Below are positions 45,997 to 55,626 of a DNA stretch of 64,000 bases, one piece after another. The position numbers and the translations under genes are program-made. The stretch covers positions 1,471,702-1,535,701 of the forward strand of contig NZ_CP028940.1 in NCBI RefSeq assembly GCF_013307205.1, given 5' to 3'. The number at the start of each line of letters is the position of its first letter. Position 1 is the first letter of the stretch. The notes beneath the pieces were generated by a model that was given only the letters and a program-made list of their open reading frames with translations, made no database searches and was not told where the DNA came from. The stretch comes from Polynucleobacter arcticus. GTDB taxonomy: Bacteria; Pseudomonadota; Gammaproteobacteria; Burkholderiales; Burkholderiaceae.

Positions 45997-46998
45997 ATGA
46001 AAAGCAAAAAAGTATTAGTGAAGTCAACTTTACTACTCAGCCAAGCATTCGCTGTTGGATTACTCAGTATCGGCGCAGTACAAACAGCAACAGCCCAAGA
46101 ATGGCCAGTGAAGCAGGTGACATTCTTAAATCCCTTCCCTGCTGGCGGTGGCACTGATGCATTTGCAAGGCCCTTAGCAGCTCAACTAACAGAGCAAATG
46201 GGTAAGCAATTTATTATCGATAACCGAGGTGGTGCCGGTGGCACTGTAGGTGCTTCAGCTGCTGCTAAAGCAGCCCCAGATGGTTACACCTGGTTTGTTG
46301 GTGCATCTCATCACACGATTGCACCTTCAATGTATAAAAACTTGGATTACGACATTGAAAAAAGTTTTATTCCAGTCGCCATGATCGCGAACGTGCCTCA
46401 GGTGCTAGTAGTCAATCCTCAACGCGTCAGTGCACGTAATGCCAAAGATTTCATTGAGCTAATCAGAAAAAATCCTGGAAGATATAACTATGCCAGTGCT
46501 GGTAGCGGCACCGTACATCACTTAGCTGGTGAGTTGTTCAAAATCCAAACAGGTACTTTTATTACCCACATTCCCTATCGTGGTGCTGGCCCGGCTATGA
46601 ATGACTTGTTAGCAGGTCAGGTTGATTTGGAATTTGACGGTCTTGCTACTTCTGCTCCACAGATTAATGCAGGTAAGTTAGCTGCGATTGCGGTGGCTTC
46701 TAATAAGCGTTCGCCCGCCATCCCGAATGTACCTACATTCCAAGAGGCTGGCCTTCCAGACTATGTAGTTTCTACTTGGTATTCGCTACATGCTCCAGTA
46801 GGCACACCAAAGCCAATTATCGACAAGATGATTGTGGAAGTGCAAAAGGCTTTGAATACACCTAAGTTAAAAGCTATTTGGGAGAAGAACGGTTCCGACA
46901 CACCGAATCTTTATGGAGAAGCTTTTGGTAAGCAGGTAAATGCTGACGTAGGCCGTTGGGCTGGCGTAGTCAAGAAGTCTGGCGCCACCTTAGATTAA
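45997..46998 (+). CDS. Bug-family (TctC) periplasmic solute-binding protein
   Basis: 333 residues with a signal peptide (cleavage near ATAQEWPVKQV). The hallmark opening FLNPFPAGGGTDAFARPLA and ASAAAKAAPDGYTWFVG segments identify the Bug family, which is greatly expanded in Burkholderiales. These proteins capture carboxylates and similar acids for tripartite transporters. No TctAB membrane genes are adjacent, so this is an orphan binding protein or serves a distant transporter. Confidence 0.92.
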   Translation: MKSKKVLVKSTLLLSQAFAVGLLSIGAVQTATAQEWPVKQVTFLNPFPAGGGTDAFARPLAAQLTEQMGKQFIIDNRGGAGGTVGASAAAKAAPDGYTWFVGASHHTIAPSMYKNLDYDIEKSFIPVAMIANVPQVLVVNPQRVSARNAKDFIELIRKNPGRYNYASAGSGTVHHLAGELFKIQTGTFITHIPYRGAGPAMNDLLAGQVDLEFDGLATSAPQINAGKLAAIAVASNKRSPAIPNVPTFQEAGLPDYVVSTWYSLHAPVGTPKPIIDKMIVEVQKALNTPKLKAIWEKNGSDTPNLYGEAFGKQVNADVGRWAGVVKKSGATLD

Positions 46999-47045
46999 AT
47001 AGCCGGTAATAGTCTGAGGCTTGGTGACTCTGCTGCTCTGGTACT

Positions 47046-47486
47046 TTAAAAGAGCGCTGAGATCTCAGACTTAATTGCTGCGGGCAGCTCCAGAAGTAAT
47101 TTATTGCGAGCTTCCAAATTGATCACTGAAGTTTGCTGAGTTTTTACCGACCACGCAGATCCAGGAAAGTAGGCATCGTCTCGATATCTCGGGATGACAT
47201 GCCAATGAATATGTGGAACCATATTGCCCAGTGCGGCAATATTGATCTTGTCTGGTTGCATAACATGGCGCACCGCCCCCTCCACCGCAAAGACTAAGGC
47301 CATAAGGTGCTCGCGTTCCCCGTAAGTGAGATCCGTCATTTCAGCGACATGACGATTCCAGATGACACGACAAAAGCCCGGTAGATCCGGATCATTTACG
47401 AGAATGACGCGGCAGTCATCTCCACGCCAAATCAATTGACCCTCTTCAGGTTTGAGCTCTTCTTTACAGAGTACGCAATTCGTCAT
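47046..47486 (-). CDS. HIT-family protein
   Basis: 146 residues from ATG 47486 (MTNCVLCKEELKPEEG). A longer reading begins at a TTG inside the aceA terminator and is rejected. The HIT motif is HIHWHVIPRY, and an N-terminal CxxC (CVLC) may hold zinc. Members hydrolyse or transfer nucleotides on phosphoramidate or dinucleoside substrates. The actual substrate is unknown. Confidence 0.88.
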   Translation of the reverse strand: MTNCVLCKEELKPEEGQLIWRGDDCRVILVNDPDLPGFCRVIWNRHVAEMTDLTYGEREHLMALVFAVEGAVRHVMQPDKINIAALGNMVPHIHWHVIPRYRDDAYFPGSAWSVKTQQTSVINLEARNKLLLELPAAIKSEISALF

Positions 47487-47506
47487 GGAAAGAATGTAAA
47501 CGAAAA

Positions 47507-47545
47507 CGGCATCTAAGTCACCCTTGTGGGGCAATTTAGATGCCG
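47507..47545 (-). terminator. terminator of aceA
   Basis: On the minus strand CGGCATCTAA and TTAGATGCCG form a perfect ten-pair stem followed by TTTTCGTTT, 65 bases after the aceA stop. A second hairpin of eight pairs (ACAGTAAA with TTTACTGT, 47548-47572) precedes it. Confidence 0.75.
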
Positions 47546-47609
47546 AGACAGTAAAGACGGATTGTTTACTGTACTGCTATGCACTACTTAGGGATTACCT
47601 AGGAATTAC

Positions 47610-48908
47610 TTAGTGGAACTGCTCTTCCTCAGTAGAACCAGTCAATGCAGTGACGGAAGACTTACCACCCTGAATCACGGTAGTCACATCATCAAAGTAA
47701 CCAGTGCCGACTTCTTGCTGATGCGATACGAAGGTGTAGCCACGATCACGAGCAGCAAACTCTGGCTCTTGTACTTTCTCGATGTAAGCAGTCATACCGC
47801 GCTGCATGTAGTCCTGAGCTAAGTCGAACATGTTGTACCACATCGAATGAATACCGGCGAGGGTAATAAATTGGTACTTGTAGCCCATTGCACCCAATTC
47901 ACGTTGGAACTTAGCAATGGTTGCGTCATCTAAATTCTTCTTCCAGTTGAATGACGGTGAGCAGTTGTAAGCCAACATCTTGCCAGGAAACTTCGCACGA
48001 ATTGCTTCAGCGAATTGACGTGCAAAATCCAAGTCTGGCGTACCTGTTTCACACCAAACCATATCAGCATAGGCAGCGTATGCCAGTCCACGGGAGATGG
48101 CTTGATCTAAGCCCTTACGTGTTTTGTAGAAACCTTCTGGTGTGCGCTCGCCTGTCAAGAATGGCTTATCGTTTTCATCGTAGTCTGAGGTCAGCAGATC
48201 GGCTGCTTCGGCATCGGTACGAGCCAAGATAATGGTGGGAACACCCATCACGTCCGCAGCCAAGCGTGCAGAAATCAACTTCTGAACCGACTCAGCGGTC
48301 GGCAGCAATACCTTACCGCCAAGGTGACCGCACTTCTTTACAGAAGACAATTGATCTTCAAAGTGAACGCCCGCAGCACCCTGCTTGATCAATGCTTTAC
48401 TTAATTCAAATGCATTCAATACACCACCGAAACCGGCTTCAGCATCGGCAACGATAGGAGCGAAATACTCAATGTAACCAGCATCGCCTTTGTTGATACC
48501 TTTAGCTGTTTGGATTTCATCAGCACGTTGGAATGAGTTATTAATCCGCTCAACCATCTTCGGTACTGAATCTACTGGATACAAGGATTGGTCTGGGTAC
48601 ATTGCTGCGTATGAGTTGCCGTCTGCAGCCACTTGCCAGCCTGACAGATAAATTGCTTGCACACCCGCTTTAACCTGTTGCATAGCTTGACCGCCAGTCA
48701 AAGCGCCTAAACAATTTACGTAGGCTTCGTTATTGACCAATTCCCACAATCTTTCCGCACCGTGTTTTGCCAAGGTGTGTTCAATCTTTAATGAACCACG
48801 GAGACGGACAACATCCTCGGCTGTGTAGCCTCGGGTAATCCCTTTCCAGCGTGGATTGGTGTCCCAGTCTTTTTGAATTGCTGCGATTTCTGCTTTGCGA
48901 TCTGTCAT
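47610..48908 (-). CDS. aceA: isocitrate lyase
   Basis: 432 residues. The catalytic [14 protein letters not shown] loop, the metal site in [13 protein letters not shown] and [20 protein letters not shown] are intact. It splits isocitrate to glyoxylate and succinate, the first step of the glyoxylate shunt, needed for growth on acetate or fatty acids. No malate synthase gene is present in the window. The 316-base upstream gap includes a heptamer tandem repeat. Confidence 0.96.
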   Translation of the reverse strand: MTDRKAEIAAIQKDWDTNPRWKGITRGYTAEDVVRLRGSLKIEHTLAKHGAERLWELVNNEAYVNCLGALTGGQAMQQVKAGVQAIYLSGWQVAADGNSYAAMYPDQSLYPVDSVPKMVERINNSFQRADEIQTAKGINKGDAGYIEYFAPIVADAEAGFGGVLNAFELSKALIKQGAAGVHFEDQLSSVKKCGHLGGKVLLPTAESVQKLISARLAADVMGVPTIILARTDAEAADLLTSDYDENDKPFLTGERTPEGFYKTRKGLDQAISRGLAYAAYADMVWCETGTPDLDFARQFAEAIRAKFPGKMLAYNCSPSFNWKKNLDDATIAKFQRELGAMGYKYQFITLAGIHSMWYNMFDLAQDYMQRGMTAYIEKVQEPEFAARDRGYTFVSHQQEVGTGYFDDVTTVIQGGKSSVTALTGSTEEEQFH

Positions 48909-48974
48909 GCTTTTCTCCCTGAGTTAAATAAAAACATCTAGTGACCAATAATGAAATTGAATTAAGACATTTAA

Positions 48975-49016
48975 GTCTTATGTCTTATGTCTTATGTCTT
49001 ATGTCTTATATCTTAT
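48975..49016. repeat. heptamer tandem repeat upstream of aceA
   Basis: Five exact copies of GTCTTAT followed by one ATCTTAT, 42 bases. The repeat lies 67-108 bases upstream of the aceA start, in the expected promoter zone. The copy before the repeat (AAGACAT, 48964-48970) is an inverted form of ATGTCTT. Slippage of such a repeat can change promoter spacing. Confidence 0.9.
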
Positions 49017-49191
49017 ATAAGAGTGTACGCATCGGAAAAAAGCTTGCAAGTACTATTTCATCAATCAATGAAAATAATTAATTCATTTAATTCAATAAGT
49101 TAGAATACATATTTTGCATTATGAAATGGCTATCCAATGGGCGAAAGAGAGCCATGGCTGAAATATTGCCCTACGTTTTACGTATGGGAAT

Positions 49192-49214
49192 ATCTTTTCA
49201 TATTATGAAAAGAT
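49192..49214. repeat. palindrome downstream of the MFS gene
   Basis: ATCTTTTCAT, loop ATT, ATGAAAAGAT: perfect ten-pair stem 11 bases after the MFS stop. There is no T-run, so it is a weak terminator candidate or a protein site. Confidence 0.5.
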
Positions 49215-49224
49215 GACAGCTAAA

Positions 49225-50463
49225 TTAAGCCGGTTTAGCTGCAGTGATCGTTGCCACTCTAAACCCAGTCAAGATAATCATGAGCTGGAGTAGAGCAACA
49301 CCTACAAATAAGAGTTTAGGCAAACCTACATCTAGGAAGATGCCGAAGATTAGCGGGCTCAAAGCAGCGCCCAAATCAATACCTGAATACACGATGCCGT
49401 AAACCCTACCCGATGAGCCTGATGGTGTTGCAGAGCGGATCATCAAATCACGTGATGGTGCGGCAATTCCGAGGCCAAGACCAATCACAATAAAGGCGAT
49501 CACAATCAACTCAACAGGAACCACACCGGTAGCCACTAAAAGACCCATGACGATATTGACGGAAAAGCAGATCGTAATAATGCGCTCTGGGACTTTTAAC
49601 TTGCTAGCCAAATAGCCACCCAATAACATGCCTCCAGCGCCGCCCAAAGACATGAGTGTTAAGTAGTAATTACCAGAGCTCACGGCGATGTCGTAAATTT
49701 TGAATAATGCTGTGGGCGCAAAAGATTGCAGGCCAGTAGTGGCTGCCATGCTGAAGAAAAAGAAGATCCAACACAGCCAGACGACTGGCAACTTCAGGAA
49801 GCCAAAAGTGCTTAAGGGAGCGCCGCCAGGATTGCTTGCGATATGACTAGCTTCGGACTCATCTCGCCTGGCTTGCACATCATCCATCAAGCGCGCACGA
49901 CTAACCCACAGGGTTACTAGAATCAGTACTTCTAATACAGCAGCAGATAAAAATGCAATACGCCAATCAGCGATGGTGGTAATGGCCACCATAAATGCGG
50001 GAGCGGCAGCCCAGCCGATATAGCCAGTTACCCCATGAATGGAATAAGCATAAGGCAAATTCGGTGGTGAAATTTTATGATTGATGAGTGTGTAATCGAC
50101 AGGGTGAAAGACGCCATTGCCACAACCCGCAATGACCGCGCCTAATACCAACATGGCATATCCATTGCTTTGCGAATACACCAGCGCGGATAAGGCCAGT
50201 AAGCCCACTCCGACAAGCAGAACAGGTCGAGCACCAATACGATCAACTAGAAAGCCAGACGCCGCTTGAACAACGCAGGAGACCACAAAGAAAATGGTCA
50301 TGAGCAATCCGAGCTCAGCGTAGTTAAAGCCAAACTCCGCCTTCAACCAAGGGAACATGGGAGGCAGAATTAAATGAAAGAAATGAGAGCTGCCGTGCGC
50401 CAGGCTAATTAAACTCACCACCCGGACATCACTGGCACGTCTCAATGTGAGTGCATCAGTCAT
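49225..50463 (-). CDS. MFS transporter
   Basis: 412 residues with about twelve membrane helices. The N-terminal half begins SLAHGSSHFFHLILPPMFPWLKAEFG, typical of the FSR/OFA-like MFS group. A loop motif occurs in GFLVDRIGARPVLL. The C-terminal half has the matching ASKLKVPERI loop. Substrate is not predictable. It is encoded upstream of aceA on the same strand but is separated by a long gap, so joint expression is uncertain. Confidence 0.85.
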   Translation of the reverse strand: MTDALTLRRASDVRVVSLISLAHGSSHFFHLILPPMFPWLKAEFGFNYAELGLLMTIFFVVSCVVQAASGFLVDRIGARPVLLVGVGLLALSALVYSQSNGYAMLVLGAVIAGCGNGVFHPVDYTLINHKISPPNLPYAYSIHGVTGYIGWAAAPAFMVAITTIADWRIAFLSAAVLEVLILVTLWVSRARLMDDVQARRDESEASHIASNPGGAPLSTFGFLKLPVVWLCWIFFFFSMAATTGLQSFAPTALFKIYDIAVSSGNYYLTLMSLGGAGGMLLGGYLASKLKVPERIITICFSVNIVMGLLVATGVVPVELIVIAFIVIGLGLGIAAPSRDLMIRSATPSGSSGRVYGIVYSGIDLGAALSPLIFGIFLDVGLPKLLFVGVALLQLMIILTGFRVATITAAKPA

Positions 50464-50476
50464 GTACCGAGTTTAC

Positions 50477-50500
50477 TGGTGCAGGAATGTTCCTGCACCA
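50477..50500. repeat. 11-bp perfect inverted repeat between clpB and the MFS gene
   Basis: TGGTGCAGGAA, loop TG, TTCCTGCACCA. It lies 17 bases after the clpB stop (reading leftwards) and 14 bases before the MFS start. It could end the clpB transcript or bind a regulator of the MFS gene. On the plus strand it is followed by TTTCTTT, while the clpB direction has no T-run. Confidence 0.6.
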
Positions 50501-50516
50501 TTTCTTTAGCAACTAC

Positions 50517-53120
50517 CTAGTGAACCAGGCGTGTAAAGCTAAAGTCGCCCTGTTTATCTACATCTACCGGCACTACATCCTTAGGGCCAAATGTACCCTC
50601 CAGAATCATCTTAGAGACTGGATTCTCGATATATTGCTGGATGGCACGCTTCAGGGGTCTGGCTCCAAATACCGGATCAAAACCCACCTCTGCGATTTTC
50701 TTCAAAGCGGCATCACTGACTTCTAGCTGCATATCAATCTTTGCCAAGCGATCGGATAAGTTTTTGAGAAGGATTTTCGCAATATTAGCGATATTGTCTT
50801 TATCCAAACCATGAAACACGACGATCTCGTCAATTCGGTTTAAGAACTCAGGACGGAAATGGCCCTTTAGCTCTTCAAACACCGCCTCTTTAATCGCCAA
50901 CTGCTTCTGACCGACCATCGACTGAATGAGGTGTGAGCCAATATTACTGGTCATCACAATCACGGTGTTCTTAAAGTCCACAGTGCGGCCTTGACCATCT
51001 GTCAAACGGCCGTCATCAAGAACTTGCAAGAGCACATTAAAGACATCCGGATGGGCTTTTTCAATTTCGTCGAACAGGATCACGCTATAGGGATGACGAC
51101 GTACTTGCTCGGTAAGGTAACCGCCCTCCTCATAACCCACATAACCCGGAGGCGCACCAATCAGACGAGCAACACTATGCTTTTCCATGAACTCACTCAT
51201 GTCGATACGAATCAAGTGCTCTTCACTATCAAACAGGAAGCCAGCCAAGGCTTTGCAAAGCTCGGTCTTACCGACACCAGTAGGCCCCAAGAATAAGAAT
51301 GAACCGTAAGGGCGGTGCTCTTCTGCAAGACCGGCGCGGGAACGGCGGATCGCATCCGATACCGCACGAATCGCCTCTTCTTGACCTACTACGCGTTTAT
51401 GCAATAACTCTTCCATCTTGAGCAATTTGTCACGCTCACCCTGCATCATCTTGGACACCGGAATACCCGTTGCACGTGATACGACTTCTGCAATTTCTTC
51501 GGCACCAACTTGAGTGCGCAAAAGCTTGTGTTTGACAACACCCTCTTTATCACCCTTTGCTTCGGCAGCAGCGGCAGACTTGAGCTTCGCCTCTAGCTCA
51601 GGTAGCTTGCCGTATTGCAACTCAGCGACTTGCTCCAACTTACCTTCACGCTGTAGCTTATTAATATCAGCGCGTACTTTCTCAATTTCTTCCTTAATGT
51701 GGGCGGCACCTAATACAGCGCCTTTCTCCGCCTTCCAAATCTCTTCAAGATCAGCGTACTCAGCGCCCAAGCGTTTAATTTCATCCTCAATTAAGCCAAG
51801 GCGTTTTTGTGAAGCCTCATCTTTTTCTTTCTTCACTGCTTCGCGCTCAATCTTCAACTGAATCAGACGACGTTCGAGCTTATCCATTACCTCTGGCTTG
51901 GAATCAATCTCCATTCGGATGCGGGAGCCTGCTTCATCAATCAAGTCAATTGCTTTGTCTGGCAAGAAACGATCAGTAATGTAACGATGAGATAACTCTG
52001 CCGCTGCAACGATTGCAGGGTCAGTGATTTCGATACCATGGTGGAGCTCATAACGCTCTTGCAAACCGCGCAAGATTGCAATCGTGGCCTCTACGCTAGG
52101 CTCTTCCACCATCACTTTTTGGAAACGGCGCTCAAGTGCAGCATCTTTTTCAATGTACTTACGGTACTCATCTAGCGTGGTTGCGCCGATACAATGCAGC
52201 TCGCCCCGAGCCAATGCGGGCTTGAGCATATTGCCGGCATCCATAGCACCATCACCCTTACCTGCACCCACCATCGTATGTATCTCGTCGATGAAGATGA
52301 TCGTTTGACCTTCATCTTTAGCTACGTCACTTAGAACGGCCTTGAGGCGCTCTTCGAACTCGCCACGATACTTGGCACCAGCCAATAGCAGCGCCATATC
52401 CAATACCAAGACACGTTTATTTTTGAGGGTTTCAGGGACTTCGCCATTGACGATGCGTTGAGCTAAGCCCTCCACAATTGCGGTTTTACCTACGCCTGGC
52501 TCACCAATTAAGACGGGGTTATTTTTGCCCCGACGTTGCAAGATCTGAATGGTACGACGAATCTCATCATCGCGACCGATCACTGGATCGAGCTTACCCA
52601 TACGAGCGCGCTCGGTTAAGTCGATGGTGTATTTTTTTAAGGCCTCACGTTGACCTTCAGCATCCGCACTATTCACTGACTCTCCTCCGCGCACTAAATC
52701 AATAGCCGCCTCTAACGATTTACGATTTAAACCATTCTCACGGGCAAGCTTACCTAGCTCCCCCTTGTCATCTGCCACCACCAGCAAGAACAACTCACCA
52801 GCGATAAATTGATCATTACGTTTGTTGGCCTCTTTTTCACATAAGTTCAGCCAATTACTGAGGTCACGACCCACTTGCACCTCACCGCTCGTGCCCTGCA
52901 CCTCTGGCAGATTGCTAATGAGCTTCTCGGCGCCTTTTTCCAAGCCAGCAACATTGACGCCAGCACGCGTTAATAAACTTTTAGCACCGCCGTCAGAATC
53001 ACGCAGCATGGCCAGCAGCAGATGTGCCGGCTCAATGTATTGATTGTCTTTGGCCAAAGCTAGGCTTTGCGCCTCGCTCAGTGCCTCTTGAAATTTAGTA
53101 GTTAATTTATCGATTCTCAT
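50517..53120 (-). CDS. clpB: disaggregase ClpB (Hsp100)
   Basis: 867 residues, standard ClpB length. N-terminal repeat domain, AAA-1 with Walker [11 protein letters not shown], the middle-domain coiled coil (about residues 400-530) that distinguishes ClpB from ClpA, AAA-2 with Walker [11 protein letters not shown], and a C-terminal D2-small domain. It extracts proteins from aggregates with DnaK. A sigma32-type promoter lies upstream. Confidence 0.97.
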   Translation of the reverse strand: MRIDKLTTKFQEALSEAQSLALAKDNQYIEPAHLLLAMLRDSDGGAKSLLTRAGVNVAGLEKGAEKLISNLPEVQGTSGEVQVGRDLSNWLNLCEKEANKRNDQFIAGELFLLVVADDKGELGKLARENGLNRKSLEAAIDLVRGGESVNSADAEGQREALKKYTIDLTERARMGKLDPVIGRDDEIRRTIQILQRRGKNNPVLIGEPGVGKTAIVEGLAQRIVNGEVPETLKNKRVLVLDMALLLAGAKYRGEFEERLKAVLSDVAKDEGQTIIFIDEIHTMVGAGKGDGAMDAGNMLKPALARGELHCIGATTLDEYRKYIEKDAALERRFQKVMVEEPSVEATIAILRGLQERYELHHGIEITDPAIVAAAELSHRYITDRFLPDKAIDLIDEAGSRIRMEIDSKPEVMDKLERRLIQLKIEREAVKKEKDEASQKRLGLIEDEIKRLGAEYADLEEIWKAEKGAVLGAAHIKEEIEKVRADINKLQREGKLEQVAELQYGKLPELEAKLKSAAAAEAKGDKEGVVKHKLLRTQVGAEEIAEVVSRATGIPVSKMMQGERDKLLKMEELLHKRVVGQEEAIRAVSDAIRRSRAGLAEEHRPYGSFLFLGPTGVGKTELCKALAGFLFDSEEHLIRIDMSEFMEKHSVARLIGAPPGYVGYEEGGYLTEQVRRHPYSVILFDEIEKAHPDVFNVLLQVLDDGRLTDGQGRTVDFKNTVIVMTSNIGSHLIQSMVGQKQLAIKEAVFEELKGHFRPEFLNRIDEIVVFHGLDKDNIANIAKILLKNLSDRLAKIDMQLEVSDAALKKIAEVGFDPVFGARPLKRAIQQYIENPVSKMILEGTFGPKDVVPVDVDKQGDFSFTRLVH

Positions 53121-53187
53121 TTTTTCACCCTATTAGCTGAATCTAGTCGATCTAGTCGATCTACTTTTCAATATATGTATCTATAGA

Positions 53188-53215
53188 ATATAGGGGCATT
53201 GTGACTAATTTCAAG
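53188..53215 (-). promoter_or_regulatory. sigma32 heat-shock promoter of clpB
   Basis: On the minus strand CTTGAAA is followed after 12-13 bases by CCCCTATAT, close to the sigma32 consensus CTTGAAA-N13-15-CCCCATNT. It is 68-95 bases upstream of the clpB start. A nine-base direct repeat (CTAGTCGAT, twice, 53143-53160) lies between promoter and gene. Confidence 0.75.
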
Positions 53216-53252
53216 TATTTCAGACCTTTTTTAAGCGAATTTATCCCCTATT

Positions 53253-53492
53253 TTGACTTGGCTTGTTTACCTTCTAGAGTGCGCTGATGGCAGCTATTAC
53301 GCCGGTATCACCAACCGTCTTGATCATCGCTTAGCAGCCCATAACTCGGGGGAAGGTGCGCGTTATACGAGGGGGCGAAGACCGGTCATTCTCTTGGCAA
53401 CACAAGAGCACCCTGATCGATCTGAAGCCTCCAAGGCAGAGTCAAAGCTCAAGAAATTACCCAGAGCAGAAAAGCTGGGATTTTTTAAATAG
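53253..53492 (+). CDS. GIY-YIG nuclease-like protein (YhbQ/UPF0213 type)
   Basis: 79 residues: VYLLECADGSYYAGITNRLDH gives the GIY-YIG signature, followed by the Arg and Glu of the fold (TRGRRPVILL, EHPDRSEASKAE). The start is a TTG at 53253, directly before the conserved first strand. Such proteins bind DNA and have weak nuclease activity. It converges with the larger exonuclease/GIY-YIG gene. Confidence 0.8.
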   Translation: MTWLVYLLECADGSYYAGITNRLDHRLAAHNSGEGARYTRGRRPVILLATQEHPDRSEASKAESKLKKLPRAEKLGFFK

Positions 53493-53512
53493 GCTGGGAT
53501 ATTGACCAGAAC

Positions 53513-54922
53513 CTACGCAGCACCCTGAACCCCTAAAGGGATCACCTGACTCTTGAAGTTTCCTGCCAATGCTTTTTTTAAGATCTTGTAGATATCCAAG
53601 TCAAACTCGCCCTCTCCTGAGTCAGCCAACTCATAGAGCTCTTCCTCGTTGATTGCGGTACCCAGATAACGCCATCGATCCACTACATGCATATGGCCAG
53701 CTTCTTTGATCGCAATGGGGCCTGAATATGGCCAAACCTGAACCTGAAACAATTCCAAGGTAGTTTTGAGTTGTAGATTGTGCAACTCAATGGGGGAGTC
53801 TCCAATGCACGCACCCCCACATTGCTTTACCTGGTAACCAAAGCAAGCCTTGCCCTCAATACGCTTCTCCAAGCCAAGTAGCGCCTCACAGAGTCGATAT
53901 TTTTTTGCAATGGCTTTGAGATAAGAGTTAGCCTCTCTTTTGCTGTAGAACAAGCCATACAGATTTTCTTGAACTCCGGGATCTAATTCACGGTGACCGA
54001 CTAGGCTCGGCGTTAGCACGCCATCCTGATCCAATTCTAATTTCCAAGCGCAGAGGTCTTTGGATCGGCGTAATTTAATGTTCATGCTGGGCATACGTTC
54101 TTTAATGAGGCGCGACTCCAGAATCAGGGCGCCCAATTCCCCGCTAGTCTCAATCCAATCGATATCCCTGATTTGTAAGGAGAGCTTCATTTCCTTTCGC
54201 AAGGTGAGCGCCCCCTGAAAATGTCCCATCACCCTGCTGCGTAAGGAAATACTCTTACCGATATACAGCGGAACTTGATTCTCGCCATAAAAAATATAGC
54301 AACCCGGCTTTTCTGGAATCAAATCCACCAGTGCTTTATCAATATTGGGCGGCAAGCTCGCATTGCCGATCAGTTGATTTACTGCCTTAAGAAGCGCTTC
54401 ACGACCGAGCTTAGCCTCGCACACTCGCCAAAATTGGAGAAGCAAATCAGCATCGCCCAATGCGCGGTGACGTGCGCTAATCTGTAGGCCATGAGCACTG
54501 ATAATGGTGTCGAGATTGTGTCTCGGCTGCTCTGGAAATAATAATCTGGAGAGTTTCACGGTACACAGCACTTTGGGCTTAAAGTCGATGCCTACCCGCT
54601 TAAAAGATGCCTTTAAAAACCCATAGTCAAATCGTGCGTTATGGGCTACAAAGATTTTGCCCTCGAGCTCTCGAGCAATCTCTGTAGCCAAGTCTTCAAA
54701 AGGCGGCTGGCGACCTACCATCTCCGGCCGGATGCCGGTTAAGCTTTGGATATTTTGCGGAATAAATGCTTGGGGATTGATGAGACTTTCCCAAGTATCT
54801 ACCTGATCATGAATCAGAGATTTGATACCCACTTCGGTAATGCGATCACGCTCAAAATGAGAGCCTGTTGTCTCAATATCAACAAAGGCTAATGGGGGAT
54901 ATTCCTGATCACTCAAGGACAT
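53513..54922 (-). CDS. DnaQ-like exonuclease fused to a GIY-YIG nuclease (Cho/UvrC-like)
   Basis: 469 residues. The N-terminal DEDDh exonuclease has FVDIETTGSHFERDRITEVG, VAHNARFDYGFLK and the HRALGDADLL box. The second half begins a UvrC-type GIY-YIG domain (PEKPGCYIFYGENQVPLYIGKS with SLRSRVMGHF). This fusion occurs widely in proteobacteria and mycobacteria. It probably makes incisions next to bulky lesions, as Cho does, and trims the end. It lies 26 bases after an Rrf2-type regulator gene on the same strand. Confidence 0.9.
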   Translation of the reverse strand: MSLSDQEYPPLAFVDIETTGSHFERDRITEVGIKSLIHDQVDTWESLINPQAFIPQNIQSLTGIRPEMVGRQPPFEDLATEIARELEGKIFVAHNARFDYGFLKASFKRVGIDFKPKVLCTVKLSRLLFPEQPRHNLDTIISAHGLQISARHRALGDADLLLQFWRVCEAKLGREALLKAVNQLIGNASLPPNIDKALVDLIPEKPGCYIFYGENQVPLYIGKSISLRSRVMGHFQGALTLRKEMKLSLQIRDIDWIETSGELGALILESRLIKERMPSMNIKLRRSKDLCAWKLELDQDGVLTPSLVGHRELDPGVQENLYGLFYSKREANSYLKAIAKKYRLCEALLGLEKRIEGKACFGYQVKQCGGACIGDSPIELHNLQLKTTLELFQVQVWPYSGPIAIKEAGHMHVVDRWRYLGTAINEEELYELADSGEGEFDLDIYKILKKALAGNFKSQVIPLGVQGAA

Positions 54923-54948
54923 GCCAGATTTTGCGAATCATCTCAGCT

Positions 54949-55527
54949 TTAACTGGATTTGTGCAGATAGTCACCAAAGCTAAATATGGAGTTTGGTCCT
55001 AGCGGAACATCCTCCACCTTCTTAAAAGGTGCCTTAATGACTCGCTGAACCTCGCCCTTGACTGGCTTATCGATTTTAATTTCTGAATAAGCTGGTGCGT
55101 AAGAAATCGTCTGACGCTCCGGAGCTGCCTTAGCCTCACTAAATCGAGGTACGTAGTCCTTGATAGCATCGGAGAGGCTCACATTGGCCATACAGCCAAG
55201 CATGTAAGTCTCAAGGGATTGATACAACTCGCTTGCCACATCGCAGGCCTCAACCTTGCGTTTTTTTATGTAGTTCATGGCCAACACCACGTCTTTAATA
55301 GTGACCATTCGGGGGTCTTGCAAGAGCGTATAGCCGCCGTTACGCCCCTTTGTACCCTTAACGATTCCGGCGGCACGTAAGGCACTTAATAGCAACTCAA
55401 TCCTGCTGATCGATAGTTTTTGACGTTGTGCCAACTCTAGGCCGGTTACTGGGTGAACGCTACCCGAATGCGAAGCGATATCGACCAAAGTATTGAGTGC
55501 GGCCCTCACAGCTGTATTTACGTTCAT
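54949..55527 (-). CDS. second Rrf2-family regulator
   Basis: 192 residues. The N-terminal winged helix resembles IscR (ALNTLVDIASHSG, and RIELLLSALRAAGIVKGTKG with GGYTLLQDPR). Instead of the three clustered cysteines it has two, separated by about 17 residues (EACDVA and LGCMANV), so binding of a standard [2Fe-2S] cluster is doubtful. The C-terminal 60 residues are a charged, Pro/Lys-rich extension. It may respond to another redox signal. It is followed by the exonuclease/GIY-YIG gene. Confidence 0.85.
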   Translation of the reverse strand: MNVNTAVRAALNTLVDIASHSGSVHPVTGLELAQRQKLSISRIELLLSALRAAGIVKGTKGRNGGYTLLQDPRMVTIKDVVLAMNYIKKRKVEACDVASELYQSLETYMLGCMANVSLSDAIKDYVPRFSEAKAAPERQTISYAPAYSEIKIDKPVKGEVQRVIKAPFKKVEDVPLGPNSIFSFGDYLHKSS

Positions 55528-55626
55528 GTTGAATTTAGCAATTATGTTGAATTACATTCAGTATCGGGTTGAACGCCGATTTCTGCCGAGCACTGAGCTT
55601 TAACCCTTTTTTACTTATGGTTGTCA

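Larger units (their letters stand above)
48909..49224. other. intergenic region between aceA and an MFS gene
   Basis: This gap of 316 bases holds no gene I can support. It contains the tandem heptamer repeat (48975-49016) and a ten-pair palindrome with a three-base loop (ATCTTTTCAT / ATGAAAAGAT, 49192-49214), and the rest is AT-rich. The aceA promoter must be in the left part. Confidence 0.6.

Noticed and set aside
47487..47534. N-terminal extension of the HIT protein
   Set aside because: It begins at a TTG and is encoded by the aceA terminator hairpin.
48975..49016. Heptamer array considered as a CRISPR or phage-related repeat
   Set aside because: Units are directly adjacent, seven bases long and without spacers. 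No cas gene is near.
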